Translations under genes and position numbers: made by a program
The notes under the pieces: generated by a model
The model's database searches: none
What the model was told of the DNA's origin: nothing
Seen by the model: only the letters and a program-made list of their open reading frames with translations
Shown: positions 17,037 to 26,984 of the stretch, piece after piece
Position numbering within the stretch: the first letter of the stretch is position 1
How the letters are laid out: every line of letters starts with the position of its first letter
Origin: Bog-473 sp963725895
GTDB lineage: Bacteria > Actinomycetota > Acidimicrobiia > Acidimicrobiales > RAAP-2
Reading direction: 5' to 3'
DNA: 64,000 nt
Assembly: GCA_963725895.1 (NCBI GenBank)
Contig: CAVSAJ010000003.1
Span: 186,001 to 250,000, forward strand

Positions 17037-17924
17037 ATGACCACCACCACTGCACCCACACCCGCCGTACCGCTCGACGCCTTCCCCGGCGGGCTCGGGG
17101 TTGGCGGACGACGCGCTCGGACGCGCTCGGTGCCCGCCGCACCGGTGCTGGCCAAGCGCCGACTGGCGCTGACCGTTCGTTCACCGCGCTCGATCGTGGT
17201 GCCGCTGCTCACCCCTGTGCTCTTCGCATTGGTGATCGCCCCGGCGTTGGCCAACACGATCTCTCTTCCGGGTGGCCGGACCGCCTACATGACGTTCGTC
17301 GCACTGGCGACGGTCGGGCTGCTGATCCCGCTCAATTGCGCCTTCTCGGGGCTGGGCGTGATCGTCGATCGCCAACAGGGGGCCATGCGCGAGCTCCTGG
17401 TCGCACCGATACGGCGCTCCTCCATCGTGGTCGGCAATCTGCTCGCCGCCCTCGCGCTCACCGCGCTCCAGGTCGGCGTCCTCATCGTGGCGTCCGTGCT
17501 GCGCGGCGCGGCGTATCAGTCCGGACTGCGGACGCTGTGGTTCGTTGCCGCGGCGGTCGTCTTCGCCGTCTTCATGTACGGTCTCGCCGAGATCCTGTCA
17601 GTGCGGTTGCCGAGCCCGGTGGAGTACATCGCCGCGGTGCCGGCAGTCGCCATCGTGCCCTTCTTCTTTGCCGGCTCACTCTTTCCCATCACCTCGTTGC
17701 CGCACTGGCTGGGCGCCGTCGCCAAAGTGCTGCCGCTCACCCATGCGCTGGCGCTCTTTCGCTATGGCATGACGGCTACGAGCGGGCAGCGGGCGCTGCA
17801 CAACATCTGGGGACTGCAGAACGTCACCCTCATGGCGGGGCTCTCGATGCTGGTGCTCGTCGTGTACGCGGTGGTGACCTTCGCCGGCGCAGTGCGGCTC
17901 TTCACCAAGGCGGGGACCAGCTGA
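17037..17924 (+). CDS. ABC-2 type transporter permease (DrrB-like)
   Basis: 295 residues with about six membrane helices (for example near residues 57-75, 83-105, 135-160, 167-190, 197-215 and 262-285). The ABC-2 signature region near VDRQQGAMRELLVAPIRRSSIV is the coupling loop contacting the ATPase. It completes a minimal exporter with the preceding gene. Start ATG 17037 has a strong ribosome site. Confidence 0.88.
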   Translation: MTTTTAPTPAVPLDAFPGGLGVGGRRARTRSVPAAPVLAKRRLALTVRSPRSIVVPLLTPVLFALVIAPALANTISLPGGRTAYMTFVALATVGLLIPLNCAFSGLGVIVDRQQGAMRELLVAPIRRSSIVVGNLLAALALTALQVGVLIVASVLRGAAYQSGLRTLWFVAAAVVFAVFMYGLAEILSVRLPSPVEYIAAVPAVAIVPFFFAGSLFPITSLPHWLGAVAKVLPLTHALALFRYGMTATSGQRALHNIWGLQNVTLMAGLSMLVLVVYAVVTFAGAVRLFTKAGTS

Positions 17925-17979
17925 GGACGCCGGCCGACGCCGCGCCAGCACGAGGATCTCGCGCGAGGAAAGATTGGGT

Positions 17980-18426
17980 ATGACCGATCTCGAGGATGTT
18001 GGCCGGCTCGCCGCCGGGGATCATCACCTGGCCGTCTTCACGGTGGCCCGGCCCGACGGGAGGGTCCAGGCTTCCGTGGTGAGTGCTGGGGTCATCGCCG
18101 ACCCGGTCGACGGGGCGCACGGCGTCGCCGCCGTACTGGGCGGGGCCAGCCGCAAGCTCGACCTGCTGCGGCGCAGCGGGCTCGCAACACTGGTGTTCAA
18201 GGTCGGCGGCGACTGGGCCGCGGTGTCGGGCCCGGTGAGGCTCATCGGACCCGACGACGGCACCGACCTCGGGCTCGACGTGCCCGAGACGCTCCGTGCC
18301 GTGTTCCGCGCGGCCGGTGGGACCCACGATGACTGGGCCGAGTTCGACCGTGTCATGGCGGCGGAGCGCCGCTGCGCGGCCTTCGTCCGGGCCGACCGGA
18401 TCTCGTCGAACGCCGGCGCCGCCTGA
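17980..18426 (+). CDS. Pyridoxamine 5'-phosphate oxidase-fold (flavin/F420 split-barrel) protein
   Basis: 148 residues from ATG 17980, chosen because GAGGAAAG lies about 9 bases upstream; the TTG six bases earlier is too close. The split-barrel pattern shows in HHLAVFTVARPDGRVQASVV, SRKLDLLRRSGLATLVFKV and AAVSGPVRLIGPDDG, as in actinobacterial F420- or flavin-dependent reductases and related proteins. It follows the exporter genes by 55 bases and may belong to the same transcript. Cofactor and substrate unknown. Confidence 0.72.
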   Translation: MTDLEDVGRLAAGDHHLAVFTVARPDGRVQASVVSAGVIADPVDGAHGVAAVLGGASRKLDLLRRSGLATLVFKVGGDWAAVSGPVRLIGPDDGTDLGLDVPETLRAVFRAAGGTHDDWAEFDRVMAAERRCAAFVRADRISSNAGAA

Positions 18427-18457
18427 GCGTTCGTTGCGGTCATGCACCGCGCGTGGG

Positions 18458-19540
18458 TCAGGTCGGTGAGGACAACTGAGCGTTCTCGAGGTCTTCTTTG
18501 GAGTACCACCGCAAGGGCTCGTGGGGCCACGGCTGGGGATTCATCTCGGCAATAGTTGGGCCACCCGGTTTTGCGGTGACCTTGTCCCACTGCCCTGCGT
18601 ACGCCGCATCGAGCATCGGCAACCGATGCGATGCACCAAATTTCCGTGAGTTCGGCGCGTCGTAGACGCCGTATCTCGTGGCGGCATGGCGAACGGCTGC
18701 TCGAGTCGCCGCCTCCTCGCCGTATTGAAAATGATGCGTGACGATTCCATCTGGTTCCCAGTAGATCGAGTCGTCGCCACTGGCGACTGAATGCGACCCG
18801 TTGTAATTGTTTATGAAATGGCTTCCACGATCGAATCTTTGCAGAGGATGCTTTTGGTGATTGAACGCACAGTTATCTTCTCGCTCCAGTATGTAGCAGT
18901 AGGGCTGGAAATCCAACGGGTGAAATCCACTGACGTATTCCGGTTTCTCAGTTGGAATGTGGTTCAAGAAGGTCGAACCGACGACGCGAAAGCTGCGGTC
19001 GAGTGTGTGAAGATACGCCTTGATGGTCAGACCATTCGGTCCTTCGGGGAACTCGTCACAATCGAGGAATAACCACCACACGTGTGGCGCGCCCGCCCTG
19101 GGAGATTCCTCGGCAACGATGCCTTGCATCAGAGCAGTAAGCAGACTCTCGTCAAACCATTCAGTCTCGACACGCTTGGCCAGTGTCGCCCCCGCAGCTT
19201 CGGCGAGTTCCACGGTGTCATCAGTGCTTCCGTTGTCGAGTACGAAAACCCTGTCGGCTCCCTGTGCGAAGACATTGTGCACCGCGGCAGAGATCATGTG
19301 CTCGCTGTTGTAGGCCTTGAAAATAGCGAACAGCAGGAACTGCCCCGGCTCGAGTGGCTCTGCATCAGGCGGGTTCTTGCGGTAGTAGTGCGGCCCCCAG
19401 TTGGGATTGCCTGTTCCGAATATTCGCCGGCCGGGCCGACTCCGCACGATGTGTCGCCTCGCCCAGGCCTGGCCATCGGTCAACCGAGGGAGTTCGCTCG
19501 GACCCTCTTCGGGTTCGGGAAACGCAAAAGGAGTGTCCAA
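18458..19540 (-). CDS. Glycosyltransferase, GT2-like fold, probable horizontally acquired gene
   Basis: About 360 residues. I choose TTG 19540 because AGGAG sits 6-7 bases upstream; GTG 19555 would contain that site. The nucleotide-sugar region is VFVLDNGSTDDTVELAEAAGA and the metal-binding motif is FLDCDEFPEG, preceded by FAIFKAYNSEHMISAAVHNV, a layout seen in GT2/GT92-type enzymes. No membrane helix. Base composition is clearly more AT-rich than its neighbours (runs such as ttgaaaatgatgcg), suggesting transfer. Sugar and acceptor unknown. Confidence 0.75.
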   Translation of the reverse strand: MDTPFAFPEPEEGPSELPRLTDGQAWARRHIVRSRPGRRIFGTGNPNWGPHYYRKNPPDAEPLEPGQFLLFAIFKAYNSEHMISAAVHNVFAQGADRVFVLDNGSTDDTVELAEAAGATLAKRVETEWFDESLLTALMQGIVAEESPRAGAPHVWWLFLDCDEFPEGPNGLTIKAYLHTLDRSFRVVGSTFLNHIPTEKPEYVSGFHPLDFQPYCYILEREDNCAFNHQKHPLQRFDRGSHFINNYNGSHSVASGDDSIYWEPDGIVTHHFQYGEEAATRAAVRHAATRYGVYDAPNSRKFGASHRLPMLDAAYAGQWDKVTAKPGGPTIAEMNPQPWPHEPLRWYSKEDLENAQLSSPT

Positions 19541-19690
19541 CAGAATTCTCCTCACTCAAAGAAGCGGGCCCTCACCATTCTGCAGGCAAGATTTTGACTC
19601 CGGACCGGGCGTCCCGCCCGTGAGGCGCCTGGTTCCCGCACTCTACCGCCCGATTGTCGGCGGGGCCGTTGGACGGTCATGGATGGCGTC

Positions 19691-19732
19691 GTGCCCTCGG
19701 TGCTTCACCTTGTGCCCTCGGTGCTTCACCTT
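19691..19732. repeat. Exact 21-bp tandem direct repeat (two copies)
   Basis: The 21 bases at 19691-19711 (gtgccctcgg...) are repeated exactly at 19712-19732. The second copy ends at the last base of the stop codon of the convergent-reading glycosyltransferase gene. Probably a slippage duplication. Confidence 0.9.
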
Positions 19733-21060
19733 CAGGCCGGAGTCGACTCGCGCGTCGCGCACAGCGCAGCCAGCCCCGCCGTGATGTCGCCCAGGGGGTC
19801 ACTCGCCGCGATCTGTCCCGCCAGGGCGCGTGCCCGGTGCCCGAAGGAGATGTCGGTGAGGACCCTGCGCACGGCGCGTCGCACCATGGCCTCGGAGGGG
19901 CGCCCCGTGTGCAGGTTGATGCCGGTGCGCGACCACTGCACCCGCGCGGCGACCTCGGGCTTGTCCTCGCTGTCACCGGAGACGACGAGAGGCACGCCGT
20001 GGGCCAGCGCCTGCTGTACGCCGCCGTAGCCGCCGTTGGTGACCATCGCGTCGACATGCGGTAACAGCACATCGTGGGGGATGAAACGTTCGAGGCGGAC
20101 GTTGGCCGGGAGGCCGCGACCGAGCGGTCCCGGGTCCGGTCCCCCGGTGGTGGCAACGACGAGCACGTCCTCGCGCGCCAGGGCGCGCGCGCCGAGCAGG
20201 AGCAGGCGCCCGAGGTCGGCGTTGTCGAGCGTGCCCTGGGTGATGTGGACGACGGGGCGGCCCTGCTCTAGCTCGTCCCACCACGGCGGCGGGCGGAAGG
20301 CGAGCGAGGGTGGCGCAAGGATCGGTCCGACGAAGCGCACGCTGCGCGCGAGGTCCGAGCGCGGGTACTCGAATCCCGGCACAGTCGCCTGGAAATATGC
20401 ATCGACCACCTTGGGCTGGAGGTCGATGAAGTAACCGGGGAACCCGGCGGTGCCAGTTTCGGCGAGCCGCTGACGGGCGAACCGCTGGATGTCCGCCAGC
20501 GCGACGTGCTCGGTGAGCCAGTTCAAGCTGCGATTGCGCACCCGGTGCAGCGGGCCGGTGCCGGGTTGGAGGGCGGTCCCGAACGGTGCCGTGTCGCGGC
20601 TCGACGACGCGTAGGGCATGACCCCGACGCACGCGAGCGCCGGGCGCGCCGCGGGCGGCCCGAGGGCCAGCGGCAGTGCACCGAAGAACATGGTGTCCAC
20701 CACGATGCAGTCGGCCGGAAAGGCGGCCAGGATGCGACGCAGCCCCTGATACTGACCGGGCAGCGGACCGATGAAGATCCGCCGCAGATCGTCCTTCACG
20801 CCCCGCGCGCCGCGCCGGGAGGACGACTCGCGTTCGGGGTTGACCACCATCAGGTCGTGGGCGTCGTCTTGGCGTGCGAAGGGGACGAACGTGGCGCCGG
20901 CGCCCTCGACCTGCCGTTGGTAGTGGGCCGTCGTGTAGAACGTGACGGCGTGGTCCTCGGCGACCAGGCGCCGGGCCAGCGCCAACAGCGGTGCCGTGTG
21001 GCCCTGAGCCGGAGTGGAGCACAGCAGGTAGCGCCGGTGCGCCGCCGACCGGTCGGTCAT
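19732..21060 (-). CDS. GT1-family glycosyltransferase (MGT/UGT-like)
   Basis: 442 residues from ATG 21060. GT-B fold: N-terminal acceptor half beginning RRYLLCSTPAQGHTAPLLAL, C-terminal donor half with HITQGTLDNADLGRLL and the sugar-nucleotide signature VTNGGYGGVQQALAHGVPLVV, where SGDSEDKPEVAARV replaces the usual DQ. The start overlaps the stop of the GH13 gene (ATGA), so the two are translationally coupled. Members glycosylate small hydrophobic acceptors such as macrolides, carotenoids or lipids; acceptor here unknown. Confidence 0.85.
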   Translation of the reverse strand: MTDRSAAHRRYLLCSTPAQGHTAPLLALARRLVAEDHAVTFYTTAHYQRQVEGAGATFVPFARQDDAHDLMVVNPERESSSRRGARGVKDDLRRIFIGPLPGQYQGLRRILAAFPADCIVVDTMFFGALPLALGPPAARPALACVGVMPYASSSRDTAPFGTALQPGTGPLHRVRNRSLNWLTEHVALADIQRFARQRLAETGTAGFPGYFIDLQPKVVDAYFQATVPGFEYPRSDLARSVRFVGPILAPPSLAFRPPPWWDELEQGRPVVHITQGTLDNADLGRLLLLGARALAREDVLVVATTGGPDPGPLGRGLPANVRLERFIPHDVLLPHVDAMVTNGGYGGVQQALAHGVPLVVSGDSEDKPEVAARVQWSRTGINLHTGRPSEAMVRRAVRRVLTDISFGHRARALAGQIAASDPLGDITAGLAALCATRESTPA

Positions 21061-22651
21061 CGCGCGATGACGGCGCCGCTCCAGCCCGGCAAGGTCAGGG
21101 CGCCCTCCACGCCGGACCCCTCGAGGGCTGCGTCCGTGCTCACGGTCACCACGCCGGGCACGGGTTCGAAGGTCGCAGGCTCGTCGCGCAGCGCCACCAG
21201 CACCGTGGTGCCGTCGCCGCGCGCATAGGCCCACGTGTGCTCGGTCGAGGGAAGCGACTTGTACGCGCCCAGCGACAGATCCTCACTGGCCCGGCGCGCG
21301 GCGATGATCCGCCGGCAGCACTCGAGGACCGAGGCTGCGTCGCCCTCTTGATCAGCCACGTTGCACGCGGCGGGTTCGGTCATCGGCAGCCAGGGGCGCA
21401 CACCAGGTTCGCTGAAACCTCCGCCTGGCCCGCCGTGCCACGGCATCGGGGTTCGCACGCTGTCGCGACCGGCATAGGGGAAGAAGCGAACGCCGACGGG
21501 GTCGAGCAGCTCGTCCTTGGGCACGTCGCCGTCGACCAGCCCGATCTCGTCGCCCTGGTACAAGAAGGGCGTGCCGCGCAGGGTGAGCAGGACGAGCAGC
21601 GCAACCTTGACCTTACGCGGGTCGCCGCCGGCCCACCGTGTGGACAGGCGCGAGAAGTCGTGGTTCGAACCGTGCCACGTAGGCCACGCGCCGGGTGGCA
21701 GGAGCGCCTCGGTGCCCTCGACGACACCGCGGAGCGCGTCCGCCTCGAAGGGTGCGTGCATGAACTGGAAGTTGAACCCACCGTGGAGCTCGTTGCGCCC
21801 AGAGCCGTAGAACTGAACGAGGCGCTCCAGCGTCTCGACGTTGGTCTCGCCGATCAGGAGCCGTTCGGGGTCGTAGCTGTCTGCGACGGTGCGCCAGTGT
21901 CGCAAGATGTCGTGCGCTTCGGGACGGTCGGTGTTGTAGACGTAGCGCACGCCCATGAACTGCTGCTCGATGGGGTCGTCCTTCGTGGCCGGCGGGTTGT
22001 CGCGCAGCTCCTTGTCCTTGATCATCATGTTGCAGACGTCGATGCGGAAGCCGGCGACGCCGCGGTCCCACCAAAAGCGCAGGATTTCGTCGAATTCGCG
22101 ACGTACCTCGTCGTTCCACCAATTGAGGTCGGGCTGGCCCGCCTCGAAGTTGTGCAGGTAGTACTGGCCACTGGGCTCGTCGAATTCCCACGCCGGCCCG
22201 CCGAAGATGCTGACCCAGTTATTGGGCGGGCTGCCGTCAGGCTTGGGATCGGCCCAGACGTAATAGTCGCGATGGGCCGCATCGCGCCCTCGACGCGCGT
22301 CGACGAACCACGCGTGCTGGTCGCTGGTGTGGTTGGGCACCAGGTCCATCAGGATGCAGATCCCCGCGCGCCGGCTTCGCGCACGAGGGTGTCGAGATCG
22401 TCGAGGGTGCCGAAACTGGGATCGATGTCCGTGTAGTTCGACACGTCGTAGCCCCAGTCGCGGTTCGGCGAGCAGGTCAGCGGCGACAGCCAGACGCCGT
22501 CGATGCCGAGGCGTGCAAGGTGGTCGAGCTTCGAGATGATGCCCGGCAGATCGCCCACGCCGTCGCCATTGGAGTCGGCGTACGAGCGCGGATAGATCTG
22601 GTAGAAGACGCCGCCGTGCCACCAGCGGTCCGGGTCGTTGTCCTGGCTCAC
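21057..22651 (-). CDS. GH13 alpha-glucosidase/oligo-1,6-glucosidase-like (split by an apparent indel)
   Basis: About 530 residues from GTG 22651 (GGGAG upstream). The (beta/alpha)8 barrel starts WWHGGVFYQIYPRSYAD. Catalytic motifs are intact: GFRIDVCNMM (nucleophile Asp), LLIGETNVETL (acid/base Glu) and SNHDFSR (third Asp). The frame breaks at the C-run 22362-22365 (a G-run in the gene): adding one base gives REAGARGICILMDLVPNHTSD, which is canonical. No signal peptide, so intracellular. It hydrolyses or transfers alpha-glucosyl units, and co-translation with a glycosyltransferase is unusual. Confidence 0.85.
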
Positions 22652-22736
22652 TCGGCGGCCGCTCCCTTCGCCTCGCCTCAGTCGCCAGGGAGCGTACAGA
22701 GCTGAGGCGGTCAGGTGCCGCTCCGGGCGCCGCCGC

Positions 22737-23570
22737 TCAGAGCCGTCCGACGGCGACGGCGGTGATCCGCTGCTCCAGCGAGATGGAGAACGGCGCGCCG
22801 ATCGAGGTGAACGTGACTTGCTGGCCGAGCACACCCTTGACCGCAAAGAGCTCAGTGGTCGTCACGTTGATCGTCTCCCCATGGGTCGTGATGGGGACGC
22901 TCAATGAGTAGCCGTGGGTCGTCGCCCCGAAGGCCGTCCCGGCAACGGGCGAGACGAGGGGGGTGCCGATGGAGACGTTCTTCGGGAGCTTGCCGAAGTA
23001 CTTGGCCTTGAGGGGCCCCGATGCGAGCTGCGTCAGACAACCCGGCATCTTGGGATTCGAAGCGATCGCGAGCTCCGCGGCGGCGTTCCTCGTGGAGGGG
23101 AACACAGTGACGTTGTCGTCGACCGTGAGCGTCTCCTGGCGGTTCTGGAACTGGGGGCTGTTGACGGAGGGCGGGTTCTCCGCGATGAGCGCCTCGGCGA
23201 CACCGACGCAGCGAGCAAGCTGCGCGTTGCCGACGTTGTTCGAGCTGTTGTCGCTCTTGGTCTTCACCCATCCCGCGGGCATGTCCGAGAGCACCAACAG
23301 TGCCTTTCGCGCCTGGGCCAGCTGAGTGGGCGACGCGCCGGCCGACGCAGCTTGTGCCGGACCCAGAGCGGCCATCGCGCTCCCTCCGACGATCCCGGCC
23401 GCCGCCAACGTGGTCACCGCGGCTCGGACGTGGGAGATGGCAGTGACATGACGTCGGCCTGTCGCTGTCGGCGTCCGCGAGCCTGCAGGACGCCGGCGCC
23501 ACGGTCGTCTTCCTTGCCGCTGCTGTTGCCGCGGCTGCACCTCTGCACTCACCCGGCCTGACCCGAACAC
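22737..23570 (-). CDS. Exported protein of unknown function, paralogue 1
   Basis: Up to 277 residues; GTG starts at 23570, 23552 and 23540 are all possible. A hydrophobic segment (about residues 49-73, AAVTTLAAAGIVGGSAMAAL) resembles an uncleaved or Sec signal anchor. The exported part has ALLVLSDMPAGWVKT, LARCVGVAEALI, a VNSPQF stretch and DDNVTVFPS. The same landmarks in the same order occur in the neighbouring upstream gene, so the two are tandem duplicates. Two cysteines flank the core in both. Resembles actinobacterial sensor-domain lipoproteins in general shape only. No function assigned. Confidence 0.7.
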   Translation of the reverse strand: MFGSGRVSAEVQPRQQQRQGRRPWRRRPAGSRTPTATGRRHVTAISHVRAAVTTLAAAGIVGGSAMAALGPAQAASAGASPTQLAQARKALLVLSDMPAGWVKTKSDNSSNNVGNAQLARCVGVAEALIAENPPSVNSPQFQNRQETLTVDDNVTVFPSTRNAAAELAIASNPKMPGCLTQLASGPLKAKYFGKLPKNVSIGTPLVSPVAGTAFGATTHGYSLSVPITTHGETINVTTTELFAVKGVLGQQVTFTSIGAPFSISLEQRITAVAVGRL

Positions 23571-23596
23571 CCGCCCATATGGACGGCCACGCTACG

Positions 23597-24433
23597 TCAG
23601 CCGCGGCTCTGGGCGGTCGCGAGCAGGTCAATCTCGAGTGGCGCAGGGAACGTCGTCCCGTTCCCGTCGAAGGTGACTTGGTGCAGGAGGGCGCCATGAA
23701 CGAAGTCGACCTGGGTGCTGGTGATCGCGAGCACCCGTCCGCCGGCAGCGACTGGGATTGAGACCGTGAATCCGGCCTCGTGCTGCGCGGATGCCTCGGT
23801 GGGAAGCGAGCTGAAGGTCACCCGGCCGATCGTGGTGCCGCTGGTGGCGTCACGCTGCATGCTCGCCTCGAGCGTCGGCCCGGCGACGGCGTTCATGCAG
23901 CGCGTGGTGCGCGTGCTGGCCATCGCCGCGTACTCCCTCTGCGCTGTCGCGGCCGAAGGGTAGACGGACACGCTGTCTTCCACGGCGAGCTGCTTGTTGG
24001 CGCTGGTGAAGTCGGGACTGTCGACTTTGGTGGGCGCGAGGGATGCGGTGTGGGCAGCCACTCCGACGCATCGGGCGAGCCGTGGCGACCATGGCGACAC
24101 GCGCGCCGGTGCCGCCGGTGCCGAGCCCGACACCCATCCGGCGGGGAGGTCCGAGAGCTGCAGCAGCGCGTCTTCGCCGACAGCGGCGACCTGGGCCGAG
24201 ACCGGCTGCGACCTCGACCTTGACTTCGACGGCGATCTCGACGGCGATTGTGACTGCGACGGCGGCTGCGACGCCGAGGTTGTGCTCGCCTGCGGACGGC
24301 CGGGCTGGGCTGTCACGGCAAGCGCGCCACGCGTGACGCTGCCGAGCAGTCCGGCGAGAAGCGACACGGCGAAGATCGCGGCGAACGTGTAGGCCACGGC
24401 GCGTCGCCAGTGGTCCGTCCCTCTCTGGGCCAT
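23597..24433 (-). CDS. Exported protein of unknown function, paralogue 2 with Ser-X linker
   Basis: 278 residues from ATG 24433, preceded by AGGAGGT. One membrane segment (about residues 12-37, AVAYTFAAIFAVSLLAGLLG) is followed by a linker of alternating serine (SQSQSPSRSPSKSRSRSQ), then the same domain as the downstream gene: ALLQLSDLPAGWVSG, LARCVGVAAHTA, VDSPDF and EDSVSVYPSA, with two matching cysteines. The two genes are 26 bases apart and probably co-transcribed. Function not known. Confidence 0.72.
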   Translation of the reverse strand: MAQRGTDHWRRAVAYTFAAIFAVSLLAGLLGSVTRGALAVTAQPGRPQASTTSASQPPSQSQSPSRSPSKSRSRSQPVSAQVAAVGEDALLQLSDLPAGWVSGSAPAAPARVSPWSPRLARCVGVAAHTASLAPTKVDSPDFTSANKQLAVEDSVSVYPSAATAQREYAAMASTRTTRCMNAVAGPTLEASMQRDATSGTTIGRVTFSSLPTEASAQHEAGFTVSIPVAAGGRVLAITSTQVDFVHGALLHQVTFDGNGTTFPAPLEIDLLATAQSRG

Positions 24434-24545
24434 TGCTGACCTCCTACCTCCATGGGCGTACCGGCTGCGGGGCATGCAACACCCCGAGCGGCTCTCGCCC
24501 TCCCGACAGGAAAACGGCCGTCACGGTCCGGGCTTGCGGGGTCGA

Positions 24546-24633
24546 CCCCGACGGGCGGCTCGGTCGGCCCCGATGGGCGGCTCGGGCGGCCCTGACGGGT
24601 GGTTCGGGCGGCCCCGATGGGTGGTTCGGGGGC
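24546..24633. repeat. Four 22-bp tandem repeats upstream of groES
   Basis: Units at 24546-24567, 24568-24589, 24590-24611 and 24612-24633. Each is close to CCCCGAtGGGcGGcTCGGGcGG, with a few substitutions and a degenerate end in the last. They end 18 bases before the predicted -35 of groES. The unit length is about two DNA helical turns. Confidence 0.85.
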
Positions 24634-24650
24634 CCTGGCGACCGGCCCGG

Positions 24651-24679
24651 TTGCCACTCCGCCCGGCGCCCGCTACGCT
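24651..24679 (+). promoter_or_regulatory. Predicted groESL promoter
   Basis: TTGCCA at 24651-24656, a 17-base spacer, TACGCT at 24674-24679. The CIRCE element begins inside the -10, the expected place for HrcA repression. Confidence 0.6.
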
Positions 24680-24704
24680 GGCACTCACAACCCGAGAGTG
24701 CTAA
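24678..24704 (+). promoter_or_regulatory. CIRCE operator (HrcA binding site)
   Basis: CTGGCACTC, nine bases, GAGTGCTAA: the right arm is a perfect match and the left arm differs from consensus TTAGCACTC at two bases. It overlaps the promoter -10 and ends 24 bases before the groES ATG. HrcA, encoded elsewhere, would repress groESL until heat or misfolding stress. Confidence 0.93.
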
Positions 24705-24728
24705 CGAGTGCCAAGGAGGCCCCTCCCG

Positions 24729-25019
24729 ATGAAGCTGCACCCCCTCGATGACAGGATCGTCGTCCGCCCCGGCGAGTCCGAGGAGACCACCGCATCCGGC
24801 CTGGTCATCCCCGACACCGCCAAGGAGAAGCCCCAGCAGGGCGAGGTCATCGCCGTCGGCCCGGGCCGGCGCTCCGAGGACACCGGCGAGCTGATCCCGA
24901 TGGACGTCAAGGTCGGCGACACCGTCGTCTACTCCAAGTACGGCGGCACCGAGTACGTCCTCGAAGGCGAGGACGTCCTGATCCTCTCCAGCCGCGACAT
25001 CTTGGCCAAGGTGTCCTGA
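24729..25019 (+). CDS. groES: Co-chaperonin GroES
   Basis: 96 residues from ATG 24729 (AAGGAGG upstream). KLHPLDDRIVVRPGESEETT, the mobile loop TASGLVIPDTAKEKPQQGEV and the C-terminal EDVLILSSRDILAKV are typical. Forms the seven-fold lid on GroEL. Under CIRCE control together with groEL, 156 bases downstream. Confidence 0.98.
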   Translation: MKLHPLDDRIVVRPGESEETTASGLVIPDTAKEKPQQGEVIAVGPGRRSEDTGELIPMDVKVGDTVVYSKYGGTEYVLEGEDVLILSSRDILAKVS

Positions 25020-25175
25020 GAGGTCTGCCCGACCGGGTCCGGCCGATCAGGGTCTGCCCGCCGCCTCGGTGATCCCCGGGCCGGCGCGGCGGCCCCCGAG
25101 CCGGCCTCGACAACATGTCCGTTATCAACGAGCCCTCCCTGCCCCCAGGCGGCTCGAGAGGAGTTCCATACAGTC

Positions 25176-26828
<1,653 letters not shown>

Positions 26829-26855
26829 TAGCTCCCGCTGGAGCTTTCGTGACGT

Positions 26856-26882
26856 GGTGGCCGGGCTTCGTGCCCGGCCACC
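26856..26882 (+). terminator. Hairpin after groEL
   Basis: Perfect 11-bp stem (GGTGGCCGGGC with GCCCGGCCACC) and a 5-base loop, 28 bases after the groEL stop. No T-run follows, as is common for actinobacterial intrinsic terminators, so activity is uncertain. Confidence 0.5.
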
Positions 26883-26984
26883 GTCGCGTCTGGCGGAGCT
26901 GTCCTGGCGGATGATCTCTCCGCGAGATGTGTGACCGAGCCCGGAGAGAAGCGTGTCCGGGTTGGCCCATTTCGGCTACGAGCG

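Noticed and set aside
24546..24633. CRISPR or transposon-end repeats upstream of groES
   Set aside because: 22-bp units are directly abutting with no unique spacers, and no transposase or inverted ends are near.
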